DNA of 64,000 nucleotides from Streptomyces sp. NRRL S-1022 (GTDB lineage: Bacteria; Actinomycetota; Actinomycetes; Streptomycetales; Streptomycetaceae), in assembly GCF_000720135.1 (NCBI RefSeq), contig NZ_JOIU01000003.1, positions 186,001 through 250,000 of the forward strand. The letters are read 5' to 3'. Below are positions 53,862-62,217 of the stretch, piece by piece. Position 1 is the first letter of the stretch. Each line of letters begins with the position of its first letter. The position numbers and the translations under genes were made by a program. The notes beneath the pieces are model-generated. The model did not search any database, had not been told where the DNA came from, and saw only the letters and a program-made list of their open reading frames with translations.

Positions 53862-53976
53862 GCACTCGCTGACGGGCGGGGGAGCCGGTGGCGCCCCCGC
53901 CCGTCCACTCTCCGGCCGCGTTCCCACACGCGGCACACATCACCACCACAGCAACGCCGCACCAGGGAGCTGTTTC

Positions 53977-54567
53977 ATGAGCGCCGAGACTCCTGCCGCC
54001 GCACCCGGCCAGTTCACCCGCCGGAGGCTGCAGTTCCGCGCCTGGCGGGGCACGCGTCCGTTCTGGGCCGGTCTGTTCGTCATGCTCGGCGGCTTTCCGA
54101 TCATGTACTTCCCGTACGCCCACCTCCAGCTCGGCCATCTGACGCTGGCGATGGCGACCACCGCGGGAGCCGGCTCCCTGATCATCGGTGTGCTGCTCAT
54201 CGTGCTGGGGATCAGCCTCTGGTTCCAGAAGCACGTACGGACCTTCGCGGGCGTCGCCGCGATCCTGCTCGGACTGGTGTCCATCCCCGTGTCCAACTTC
54301 GGCGGCTTCGTCGTGGGCTTCCTGCTCGCCCTGGTCGGCGGAGCGATGGCCGTGGCCTGGGCGCCGGGCGCGCCCCCGCAGCAGCAGCCGCCGGCCGAGG
54401 CCGCCCCGGACGAGGGCGGCGCTCCCGACACGGCTCCGCTGCCGCACCAGGGCACGGACCCGACGGCCGCCGCGGGCCCCGCCGGGCCCTACAAGGCGCC
54501 GTGGGAGAACGACCTGTCAGGAACGAGCCCGGCCAACGGGGCGAACGGGAGGCACAGTGCCGGCTGA
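53977..54567 (+). CDS. DUF6114-type four-helix membrane protein, 196 aa
   Basis: Four membrane segments (about residues 29-48, 55-78, 80-98, 105-128: RPFWAGLFVMLGGFPIMYF, LTLAMATTAGAGSLIIGVLLIVLGISLWF, FAGVAAILLGLVSIPV, FGGFVVGFLLALVGGAMAVAW) and a Pro/Ala-rich cytoplasmic tail. AGGGAG precedes ATG 53977. Separated by 115 bp from the first gene and overlapping the third by 11 bp. Homologues are regularly adjacent to DUF6230 proteins, so the two probably work together at the membrane. Function unknown. Confidence 0.8.
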   Translation: MSAETPAAAPGQFTRRRLQFRAWRGTRPFWAGLFVMLGGFPIMYFPYAHLQLGHLTLAMATTAGAGSLIIGVLLIVLGISLWFQKHVRTFAGVAAILLGLVSIPVSNFGGFVVGFLLALVGGAMAVAWAPGAPPQQQPPAEAAPDEGGAPDTAPLPHQGTDPTAAAGPAGPYKAPWENDLSGTSPANGANGRHSAG

Positions 54568-56071
54568 CGAGGTGACCCGCGGGACCGATGTGGACGGGTC
54601 CCGCGCGAGAACCGGGCCCCGCCACGCGGCCCCCAGGAAGCCCCTGTTCACCAGGTTCCACATGCCGGCCGGCAAGGCCATAGCCTCCGTGGCGATGCCC
54701 ACGGCGGTACTCATGGGCATGGGCTTCACCTCCACGCTCGCCCTCGCCGACAACAACGGCAGCCCGTCCCCGTCGACCTCGGCGAAGAGCCTGACGGCCG
54801 ACGAGTACAAGGACTGCGTCAAGGCGCTGGACGACGACAAGAAGCCCTCGGCCTCGCCGTCGCCGTCCGCGTCGGAGAGCAGCACGGCGCCGTCGCCGTC
54901 GAAGACCTCGGGCAGCGGCAAGACGCAGGAGTCGGGCAAGACCTCCACCCCGGAGCCGGGTTCCGGCGGTGACACGGCCGAGCCCACGCCCACCGAGACG
55001 TCCGGGTCCGGGTCGGGCCCCGGTTCCGGCGGGTCGGACTCCGGTTCGTCCGGCTCGGGTTCGTCCGGCTCGGGTTCGTCCGGCTCGGGTTCGTCCGGCT
55101 CGGGTTCGTCCGGGTCCGGTTCGTCCGGCTCGGACACGTCCGGCTCGGGTTCCGCCTCCGGCGGCGACACGGGCACGTCGACGACCCCGCAGACCCAGGG
55201 CGGCGGCGGGAACGTCCTGGACACCATCGGCGACACGATCGGTGACATCCTCACCGGCGGCGGCAAGGACTCCGGCACGGCGTCGCAGACCCCGGCCCCG
55301 GCCCCGTCCGCGTCGCAGTCCGCGGACACCTCGTCCACGGGCACCTCGTCCACGGGCACCTCGCCCACGGACACCTCCTCGACGGGCACCTCGTCGGGCG
55401 GTGGCAAGGACTCCAAGGCCTCCGACCCCGTGCAGGACACGGCGAAGAAGTCTGGCGACACGGTCGGGAAGACGGTGAAGGACACCACCGGCACCGTCTC
55501 CAAGGCCGGCGAGGACACCGCCGGGACGGCCGGGGACGCGACCGCGACCGCGACGGCCACGCCGAGCCCGTCCGCGAGCGAGTCGGCCTCCGCCGACGAC
55601 TGCCCCGTGGCCACGGACGACCAGGGCGGCGTCGACAACAAGGTGCCGGTCGCGGACGACCCCTGGCACCTGAACGCCAGCTCCCTGCTTCTGAAGGGCG
55701 CGGACTACCAGGGCATCGTGAAGGTGAGGACGGCGAACGGCACCACCAAGAAGGTGCTGAAGTACGTCATCTCCGGCGGCACCGACATCGGCGACCTGCA
55801 CCAGACGGTGCAGGACAAGCAGGCGGGCAAGACCTACCACGTCCAGGCGGCCAAGGGCTCGACGTCCACCATCACCGGCGGCGACACGGTGATGTACACC
55901 GAGAGCATCTCGGGCAACCTGTTCGGGCTGATACCCGTGACCTTCAGCCCCGACAGCCCGCCCCCGCTGAACATCCCGCTGATCTACTTCACCAACGTCA
56001 AGGTGGTGCAGGCGGCCCAGTTCGGCGGCAACCTGCACGTGCCCGGCATGCACGTGTACACGACCGACTGA
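54557..56071 (+). CDS. Ser/Gly-repeat membrane-anchored envelope protein of unknown function, 504 aa
   Basis: N-terminal positively charged region (residues 1-40) and a hydrophobic signal/anchor (about 42-65). Then a long low-complexity stretch: SPSPSA/SES, TPTETSGSGSG and a near-perfect SGSGS/SSGSG tract of about 50 residues (nucleotides 55010-55160), further Thr/Ser/Lys-rich segments, and a folded C-terminal domain of about 135 residues beginning CPVATDDQGG and containing ADDPWHLNASSLLLKGADYQG and YTESISGNLFGLIPVTF. GTG 54557 overlaps the previous gene. Nothing supports a hydrogenase-maturation role sometimes attached to homologues. Confidence 0.8.
   Translation: MPADEVTRGTDVDGSRARTGPRHAAPRKPLFTRFHMPAGKAIASVAMPTAVLMGMGFTSTLALADNNGSPSPSTSAKSLTADEYKDCVKALDDDKKPSASPSPSASESSTAPSPSKTSGSGKTQESGKTSTPEPGSGGDTAEPTPTETSGSGSGPGSGGSDSGSSGSGSSGSGSSGSGSSGSGSSGSGSSGSDTSGSGSASGGDTGTSTTPQTQGGGGNVLDTIGDTIGDILTGGGKDSGTASQTPAPAPSASQSADTSSTGTSSTGTSPTDTSSTGTSSGGGKDSKASDPVQDTAKKSGDTVGKTVKDTTGTVSKAGEDTAGTAGDATATATATPSPSASESASADDCPVATDDQGGVDNKVPVADDPWHLNASSLLLKGADYQGIVKVRTANGTTKKVLKYVISGGTDIGDLHQTVQDKQAGKTYHVQAAKGSTSTITGGDTVMYTESISGNLFGLIPVTFSPDSPPPLNIPLIYFTNVKVVQAAQFGGNLHVPGMHVYTTD
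55010..55160 (+). repeat. Tandem GGCTCGGGTTCGTCC tract encoding Ser/Gly repeats
   Basis: 15-bp units encoding SGSGS recur almost perfectly about six times, then degenerate. Unlike the Gly/Thr tract at 24.1-24.4 kb the units share codons, so this one may have expanded recently by slippage. Confidence 0.75.
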
Positions 56072-56102
56072 GCGGTCGCACAAGCCGGTTCGGGAGCCGC
56101 AC

Positions 56103-56143
56103 GCGCCGAGGGCGCCCCCTGGGACAGGGGGCGCCCTCGGCGC
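56103..56143. terminator. Bidirectional terminator between envelope module and pyk
   Basis: GCGCCGAGGGCGCCCCCT (56103-56120) pairs perfectly with its complement (56126-56143), 18 bp with a 5-nt loop. It lies in a 96-bp convergent gap. Confidence 0.85.
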
Positions 56144-56167
56144 CGTTCGAGACCCGAGCGGGGCGGG

Positions 56168-57595
56168 TCAGTTGCTCTTGCCGCCCAGCTGGTGGACGCG
56201 GAGCATGTTGGTGGTGCCGGGGACCCCGGGGGGCGAGCCGGCGGTGATGATGACGGTGTCGCCCGCGTCGAAGCGGCCCAGCTTGGCGATCTCCTGGTCC
56301 ACCAGGTCGACCATCTCGTCGGTGGTGTTCACGAACGGCACGACGTGCGACTCCACGCCCCAGCTGAGGGTCAGCTGGTTGCGGGTGCCCTCGTCCGTGG
56401 TGAAGGCGATGATCGGCTGGGTCGCCCGGTAGCGGGACAGGCGGCGCGCGGTGTCGCCGGACTGGGTGAAGGCGATCAGGCCCCGGCCGCCGAGGAAGTC
56501 GGCGATCTCGCAGGCCGCACGGGCCACCGAACCGCCCTGGGTGCGCGGCTTCTTGCCGGGCACCAGCGGCTGCAGGCCCTTGGAGATCAGCTCCTGCTCG
56601 GCCGCGGTGACGATCTTCGACATGGTCTTGACCGTCTCGACCGGGTAGGCGCCCACGCTGGACTCGGCGGAGAGCATGACCGCGTCGGCGCCGTCCAGGA
56701 TGGCGTTGGCGACGTCGGAGGCCTCGGCGCGGGTCGGGCGGGAGTTGGTGATCATCGACTCCATCATCTGGGTCGCGACGATCACCGGCTTGGCGTTGCG
56801 CCGGCACAGCTCGATCAGGCGCTTCTGCACCATGGGGACCTTTTCGAGCGGGTACTCGACGGCGAGGTCGCCACGGGCGACCATCACGGCGTCGAACGCC
56901 GCGACGACGTCCTCCATGTTCTCCACCGCCTGCGGCTTCTCCACCTTGGCGATGACGGGGACGCGGCGGCCCTCCTCGTCCATGACGCGGTGCACGCCGT
57001 GGACGTCCTTGGCGTCCCGGACGAAGGACAGCGCGACCATGTCGCAGCCCATGCGGAGGGCGAAGCGCAGGTCCTCGACGTCCTTCTCGCTCAGCGCGGG
57101 CACGTTGACGGCCGCGCCGGGCAGGTTGATGCCCTTGTGGTCGGAGACGACCCCGCCCTCGATCACGATCGTCCGCACCCGGGGGCCCTCGACGTCCAGG
57201 ACCTTCAGCTCGACGTTGCCGTCGTTGATCAGGATCTGGTCGCCGCGCGAGACGTCGCCCGGCAGCCCCTTGTACGTGGTACCGCAGATGTGCTTGTCAC
57301 CCGGCACGTCCTCGGTCGTGATGACGAACTCGTCACCGCGCTCCAGCTCGACCGGACCCTCGGCGAAGGTCTCCAGACGGATCTTCGGGCCCTGCAGGTC
57401 GGCGAGGACGCCGATGGGACGGCCGGTCTCCTTGGAGGCGGCCCGGACGCGGTCGTACCGCGCCTGGTGCTCGGCGTGGGTGCCGTGGCTGAAGTTGAAC
57501 CGGGCAACGTTCATGCCCGCCTCGATCATGGCGACGAGCATCTCGTGGGAGTCGACCGCGGGGCCGAGAGTACAGACGATTTTCGAACGGCGCAT
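56168..57595 (-). CDS. pyk: Pyruvate kinase, 475 aa
   Basis: Last step of glycolysis: phosphoenolpyruvate plus ADP to pyruvate plus ATP. Motifs are RRSKIVCTLGPA at the N-terminus, MNVARFNFSHG, the K+/Mg2+ site VMVARGDLAVEYPLEKV, MMESMITNSRPTRAEASDVANAILDGADAVMLSAESSVG, and a C-terminal allosteric domain. Length is normal. A TAGGAT -10 box ends six bases before the ATG (leaderless), and a 14-bp palindrome overlaps the -35, so control is tight. Followed downstream by the convergent terminator. Confidence 0.97.
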   Translation of the reverse strand: MRRSKIVCTLGPAVDSHEMLVAMIEAGMNVARFNFSHGTHAEHQARYDRVRAASKETGRPIGVLADLQGPKIRLETFAEGPVELERGDEFVITTEDVPGDKHICGTTYKGLPGDVSRGDQILINDGNVELKVLDVEGPRVRTIVIEGGVVSDHKGINLPGAAVNVPALSEKDVEDLRFALRMGCDMVALSFVRDAKDVHGVHRVMDEEGRRVPVIAKVEKPQAVENMEDVVAAFDAVMVARGDLAVEYPLEKVPMVQKRLIELCRRNAKPVIVATQMMESMITNSRPTRAEASDVANAILDGADAVMLSAESSVGAYPVETVKTMSKIVTAAEQELISKGLQPLVPGKKPRTQGGSVARAACEIADFLGGRGLIAFTQSGDTARRLSRYRATQPIIAFTTDEGTRNQLTLSWGVESHVVPFVNTTDEMVDLVDQEIAKLGRFDAGDTVIITAGSPPGVPGTTNMLRVHQLGGKSN

Positions 57596-57601
57596 GGAGC
57601 G

Positions 57602-57636
57602 ATCCTATCGGTTTGTTTCGCTACGGAATATTCCGT
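57602..57636 (-). promoter_or_regulatory. pyk leaderless promoter with overlapping palindrome
   Basis: On the minus strand TATTCC-N17-TAGGAT, then six bases to ATG. ACGGAATATTCCGT (57623-57636) is a perfect 14-bp palindrome overlapping the -35; TTCCG-N5-CGGAA is nested beside it (57632-57646). Confidence 0.65.
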
Positions 57637-57679
57637 CTGGCGGAAGATACAAATGAGTGCCACACCGCTCAGGTGCTAT

Positions 57680-58891
57680 TCAGTTGTTCTTTCCCACCAG
57701 TGCGTAGGTCTGCGTCGCGATCTCCAGTTCCTCATCGGTCGGCACGACGGCGACCGCCACCCGGGCGGAGTCCGGCGAAATCAGCCGCGGGCCCCCGCCG
57801 CGAACGGCGTTCCGCTCCGCGTCGACCGCCAGGCCCAGGGGCTCCAGGCCCGCGACCGCCGCCTCCCGCACCGGGGCGGCGTTCTCGCCGACCCCGGCGG
57901 TGAAGGCCACCGCGTCCACCGTGCCGAGCACCGCGTAATAGGCGCCGATGTACTTCTTGAGCCGGTGAATGTAAATGTCGAAGGCGAGTGCGGCCTCTTC
58001 GTCGCCCTCGTCGATCCGGCGGCGGATCTCCCGCATGTCGTTGTCCCCGCACAGACCGAACAGGCCGCTCCTCTTGTTCAGAAGAGTGTCGATCTCGTCC
58101 ATGGACATATCCCCAACACGTGCCAAATGGAAGATGACGGCCGGATCCAGATCACCGGACCGCGTACCCATCACGAGCCCCTCCAAGGGGGTCAGCCCCA
58201 TCGAGGTGTCCACGCAGCGGCCCTGGCGCACCGCGGAAGCGGAGGCGCCGTTGCCCAGGTGCAGCACGATCACGTTGACCTCGGAGGGGTCCTTGCCCAG
58301 CAGCCGCGCGGTCTCCCGCGAGACGTAGGCGTGCGAGGTGCCGTGGAAGCCGTAGCGGCGGATCCGGTGCCGGTCGGCGATCCGCGGATCGATCGCGTAG
58401 CGCGCCGCCGACTCCGGCATCGTGGTGTGGAAGGCGGTGTCGAACACGGCGACCTGGGGCAGGTCGGGGCGCAGCCCCTGCGCGGTGCGGATGCCGGTGA
58501 GGTTGGCCGGGTTGTGCAGCGGGGCTACCGGGATCAGCCGCTCGATCTCGGTGAGCACCGTGTCGTCGATGACGGTGGGCTCGGTGAAGAACATCCCGCC
58601 GTGCACCACCCGGTGCCCGATCGCGGCCAGTTCGGGGGAGTCCAGGCCCAGGCCGTCGCGGCCCAGCTCCTCGGCGACCGCCTTCAGGGCGGCGTCGTGG
58701 TCGGCGATCGGACCGGTGTGCTCCCGGGTGCCGCCGGTGGTGAGGCAGGTGTGCGCGATCCGGGAGGTCTGCTCGCCGATGCGCTCGACCAGGCCCGCCG
58801 CGAGCCGGCTGCTGTCCCGCATGTCCAGCAGCTGGTACTTCACCGAGGAGGAGCCGGAGTTCAGGACGAGGACACGCGTGGGGGAGGTCAC
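57680..58891 (-). CDS. ackA: Acetate kinase, 403 aa
   Basis: Acetyl-phosphate plus ADP to acetate plus ATP, or the reverse. ASKHA-fold motifs: VLVLNSGSSSVKYQL near the N-terminus, GHRVVHGG (His about 96), FDTAFHTTMP, RRYGFHGTSHAYVSRE, VIVLHLGNGASASAV, TRSGDLDPAVIF, and FTAGVGENAAPVRE. GTG start overlaps the stop of pta (GTGA), so the pair is co-translated, which fixes the start. Confidence 0.97.
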   Translation of the reverse strand: MTSPTRVLVLNSGSSSVKYQLLDMRDSSRLAAGLVERIGEQTSRIAHTCLTTGGTREHTGPIADHDAALKAVAEELGRDGLGLDSPELAAIGHRVVHGGMFFTEPTVIDDTVLTEIERLIPVAPLHNPANLTGIRTAQGLRPDLPQVAVFDTAFHTTMPESAARYAIDPRIADRHRIRRYGFHGTSHAYVSRETARLLGKDPSEVNVIVLHLGNGASASAVRQGRCVDTSMGLTPLEGLVMGTRSGDLDPAVIFHLARVGDMSMDEIDTLLNKRSGLFGLCGDNDMREIRRRIDEGDEEAALAFDIYIHRLKKYIGAYYAVLGTVDAVAFTAGVGENAAPVREAAVAGLEPLGLAVDAERNAVRGGGPRLISPDSARVAVAVVPTDEELEIATQTYALVGKNN

Positions 58892-60990
58892 TGCTGGGAC
58901 GCCTTCTCGTTCGGGGACTGGGCGGAGTTCTGGGCCTGGATCGCCGTGATGGCGACGGTGGAGACGATGTCCTGGACGAGCGCGCCCCGGGACAGGTCGT
59001 TGACCGGCTTGCGCAGCCCCTGCAGGACCGGGCCGACGGCGATCGCGCCGGCCGAACGCTGCACGGCCTTGTAGGTGTTGTTGCCGGTGTTCAGGTCGGG
59101 GAAGATCAGCACGCTGGCCTGCCCGGCGACGTCGGAGTCCGGCAGCTTCGTCGCGGCGATGGACGGCTCGACGGCCGCGTCGTACTGGATCGGCCCCTCG
59201 ATCTTCAGGTCCGGCCGGCGCGCGCGGACCAGCTCGGTGGCCTCGCGCACCTTGTCGACGTCGGCGCCCGACCCGGACGTACCGGTGGAGTACGACAGCA
59301 TCGCGATCCGCGGCTCCACGCCGAACTGCGCGGCCGTGCCCGCGGACTGGACGGCGATGTCCGCGAGCTGCTCGGCGTCCGGGTCCGGGTTGACCGCGCA
59401 GTCGCCGTAGACCAGCACCTTGTCGGCCAGGCACATGAAGAACACCGACGAGACGATCGAGGAGTCCGGCCTGGTCTTGATGATCTCGAAGGCCGGGCGG
59501 ATGGTGGCCGCCGTGGAGTGCACCGAGCCGGACACCATGCCGTCGGCCAGGCCCTCCTGGACCATCAGGGTGCCGAAGTAGTTGACGTCGGAGACGACGT
59601 CGTAGGCCAGCTCGACGGTGACGCCCTTGTGGGCGCGCAGGGCCGCGTACTGCTGGGCGAAGGCGTCCCGCAGCTCGGAGGTGGCCGGGTCGATCAGCTG
59701 GCTGTCGCCGAGGTCGATGCCGAGGTCGGCGGCCTTCTTGCGGATCAGGTCGACCGGGCCGAGCAGGGTCAGGTCGCACACGCCCCGGCGCAGCAGCACC
59801 TCGGCCGCGTGCAGCACCCGCTCCTCGGTGCCCTCCGGCAGGACGACCCTGCGCCTGTCGGAGCGGGCCTGCTCCAGGAGCTTGTGCTCGAACATCATCG
59901 GGGTGACCCGGTCGCTGCTCGGCGCGGAGACCCGGCGGGCCAGGCCGGCGGTGTCGGCGTACCGCTCGAACAGGCCGAGCGCGGTCTCCGCCTTGCGCGG
60001 GGTGGCCGCGGTCATCTTCCCCTCCAGGGAGAAGAGCTGCTCGGCGGTGGGGAAGCTGTTGCCGGCCACCGAGAGCACCGGGGTGCCCGGGGCGAGGCGG
60101 GCGGCCAGGGTGAGGATCTCCTCGCTCGGCACCTCGTTCAGGGTGAGCAGCACGCCGGCTATCGGCGGGGTGCCGGCGCTGTGCGCGGCGAGCGAGCCGA
60201 CGACCAGGTCGGCGCGGTCGCCCGGGGTGACGACCAGGCAGCCCGGGGTCAGGGCGCCCAGGAAGTTCGGCAGCATCGCGCCGCCGAACACGAAGTCCAG
60301 CGCGTCGCGGGCGAGCCCGGAGTCGTCGCCGAGCAGCACCTTGGCGCCGAGGGTCTGGGCGATCTGGGCGACCGTCGGCGCGGACAGCGCGGGCTCGTCG
60401 GGCAGCACGTACGTCGGCACCGGCAGCCGGTCGGCGAGCCGCCCGGCGATCTCGTCGCGGTCCTCGCGGGCGACCCGGTTGGCGACCATGGCCAGCACGT
60501 CGCAGCCGAGGCCGTCGTAGGCGCGGTAGGCGTTGCGGGTCTCGGCCAGCACGGACGCGGCGGACTGCTTGCGGCCGCCGACCACCGGGATCACGGAGGC
60601 GCCGAACTCGTTGGCGAGCCGGGCGTTCAGGGACAGCTCGTCCGGCAGCTGGGTGCCGGCGTAGTCGGTGCCGAGGACCAGGACGACGTCGTAGTCCCGG
60701 GCCACCAGGTGGAAGCGGTCGACGAGGGCGGAGACCAGCTCGTCGGTGCCCTGCTCGGCCTGGAGCACGGACGCCCGGTCGTAGTCCATGCCGTAGACGG
60801 TCGCCGGGTCCTGGGAGAGGCGGTAGCGGGACCGCAGCAACTCGAACAGCCGATCGGGGCCGTCGTGGACGAGCGGACGGAAGACCCCCACCCGGTCGAC
60901 CTGCCGGGTCAGGAGTTCCATGACTCCCAGCTCCACGACCTGGCGGCCGTCACCGCGGTCGATCCCGGTCACGTACACGCTGCGCGTCAC
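58888..60990 (-). CDS. pta: Phosphate acetyltransferase, 700 aa (long form)
   Basis: Converts acetyl-CoA and phosphate to acetyl-phosphate. The long form has an N-terminal DRTGG/BioD-like domain (about residues 1-370: VYVTGIDRGDGRQVVELGVMELL...) thought to be regulatory, and the C-terminal catalytic PTA domain with VLPEGTEERVLHAAEVLLRRGVCDLTLLG, DGMVSGSVHSTAATIRPAFEIIKT and YSTGTSGSGADVDKV, PDLNTGNNTYKAVQRSAGAIAVGPVLQGL. GTG 60990 with GGAG upstream is chosen over upstream in-frame codons. Operon pta-ackA on the minus strand. Confidence 0.96.
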   Translation of the reverse strand: MTRSVYVTGIDRGDGRQVVELGVMELLTRQVDRVGVFRPLVHDGPDRLFELLRSRYRLSQDPATVYGMDYDRASVLQAEQGTDELVSALVDRFHLVARDYDVVLVLGTDYAGTQLPDELSLNARLANEFGASVIPVVGGRKQSAASVLAETRNAYRAYDGLGCDVLAMVANRVAREDRDEIAGRLADRLPVPTYVLPDEPALSAPTVAQIAQTLGAKVLLGDDSGLARDALDFVFGGAMLPNFLGALTPGCLVVTPGDRADLVVGSLAAHSAGTPPIAGVLLTLNEVPSEEILTLAARLAPGTPVLSVAGNSFPTAEQLFSLEGKMTAATPRKAETALGLFERYADTAGLARRVSAPSSDRVTPMMFEHKLLEQARSDRRRVVLPEGTEERVLHAAEVLLRRGVCDLTLLGPVDLIRKKAADLGIDLGDSQLIDPATSELRDAFAQQYAALRAHKGVTVELAYDVVSDVNYFGTLMVQEGLADGMVSGSVHSTAATIRPAFEIIKTRPDSSIVSSVFFMCLADKVLVYGDCAVNPDPDAEQLADIAVQSAGTAAQFGVEPRIAMLSYSTGTSGSGADVDKVREATELVRARRPDLKIEGPIQYDAAVEPSIAATKLPDSDVAGQASVLIFPDLNTGNNTYKAVQRSAGAIAVGPVLQGLRKPVNDLSRGALVQDIVSTVAITAIQAQNSAQSPNEKASQQ

Positions 60991-61066
60991 GTGTCCACTC
61001 CGTTCCTCTTGTCGCTTGTGTCGCCTTGCGGCATAAAAATCGCCCACCAAGGTGAGCAGAACCCTC

Positions 61067-61095
61067 TTGACAATACCCCCGCCTACGGATAAGGC
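61067..61095 (+). promoter_or_regulatory. Candidate pfkA promoter
   Basis: TTGACA (61067-61072) with 17-bp spacing to TAAGGC (61090-61095), a modest -10. An inverted repeat CTTCAC-N13-GTGAAA (61107-61131) lies directly downstream, in the position of a repressor site. Confidence 0.4.
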
Positions 61096-61181
61096 GCCCG
61101 TCAAGACTTCACCTGCCCGGCGGACGTGAAAGAATCGAGACCGGCTCACCGGCACCGACAGCGAGCAGGAGACACAGCACG

Positions 61182-62207
61182 ATGCGCATCGGAGTTCTCA
61201 CCGCAGGCGGCGACTGCCCCGGCCTGAACGCCGTGATCCGGTCGGTCGTGCACCGGGCGGTGGCGCAGTACGGCGACGAGGTCATCGGATTCGAGGACGG
61301 TTACCGGGGTCTGCTGGACCGCCACTACCGCGCCCTCGACCTGGACGCGGTCAGCGGCATCCTGGCCCGCGGCGGCACCATCCTCGGCTCCTCCCGGCTG
61401 CAGCGCGACCGGCTGCGCGAGGCCTGCGAGGGCGCCGCCGACATGGTCGAGGAGTTCGGCATCGACGCGCTGATCCCGATCGGCGGCGAGGGCACGCTGA
61501 CCGCGGCCCGCATGCTCTCCGACGCCGGCCTCCCGGTCGTCGGCGTCCCGAAGACCATCGACAACGACATCTCCTCCACCGACCGCACCTTCGGCTTCGA
61601 CACCGCCGTCGGCGTGGCCACCGAGGCCATGGACCGCCTGAAGACCACCGCCGAGTCCCACCAGCGCGTGATGGTCGTCGAGGTCATGGGCCGGCACGCC
61701 GGCTGGATCGCCCTGGAGTCCGGCATGGCCGCCGGCGCCCACGGCATCTGCCTGCCCGAGCGGCCCTTCGACCCCGCCGACCTGGTCAAGATGGTCGAGG
61801 AGCGGTTCGCCCGCGGCAAGAAGTTCGCCGTCATCTGCGTCGCCGAGGGCGCCCACCCCGCCGAGGGCTCCATGGACTACGGCAAGGGCGAGATCGACCA
61901 GTACGGCCACGAGCGCTTCCAGGGCATCGGCACCGCCCTCGCCTACGAGCTGGAGCGGCGCCTCGGCAAGGAGGCCAAGCCGGTCATCCTCGGCCACATC
62001 CAGCGCGGCGGCGTCCCGACCGCGTACGACCGCGTCCTCGCCACCCGCTTCGGCTGGCACGCCGTCGAGGCCGCGCACCGCGGCGAGTTCGGCCGGATGA
62101 CCGCCCTGCGCGGCACCGACATCGTCATGGTGCCGCTCGCGGAGGCCGTCACCGAGCTGAAGACCGTGCCGAAGGACCGGATGGACGAGGCCGAGTCGGT
62201 CTTCTAG
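61182..62207 (+). CDS. pfkA: 6-phosphofructokinase, 341 aa
   Basis: Phosphorylates fructose 6-phosphate in glycolysis. N-terminal GVLTAGGDCPGLNAVIR, GYRGLL, the phosphoryl-donor site IPIGGEGTLTAA, VPKTIDNDI with the catalytic Asp, the substrate site MGRHAGWIALESG, and GHIQRGG are seen. The donor site has Gly (GGEGT), as in ATP-dependent enzymes, together with the Lys of PKTIDND that PPi-type enzymes share; actinomycete ATP-PFKs have this mixture. AGGAG precedes ATG 61182. Divergent from pta. Confidence 0.96.
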   Translation: MRIGVLTAGGDCPGLNAVIRSVVHRAVAQYGDEVIGFEDGYRGLLDRHYRALDLDAVSGILARGGTILGSSRLQRDRLREACEGAADMVEEFGIDALIPIGGEGTLTAARMLSDAGLPVVGVPKTIDNDISSTDRTFGFDTAVGVATEAMDRLKTTAESHQRVMVVEVMGRHAGWIALESGMAAGAHGICLPERPFDPADLVKMVEERFARGKKFAVICVAEGAHPAEGSMDYGKGEIDQYGHERFQGIGTALAYELERRLGKEAKPVILGHIQRGGVPTAYDRVLATRFGWHAVEAAHRGEFGRMTALRGTDIVMVPLAEAVTELKTVPKDRMDEAESVF

Positions 62208-62217
62208 GCCGTATCCG

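Noticed and set aside
55010..55160. 15-bp repeats considered as a CRISPR array or tandem operator
   Set aside because: In frame with the coding region, with no spacers; it encodes SGSGS.
56192..59074. A plus-strand frame opposite pyk and ackA
   Set aside because: Antisense shadow; both minus-strand genes have full catalytic motifs.
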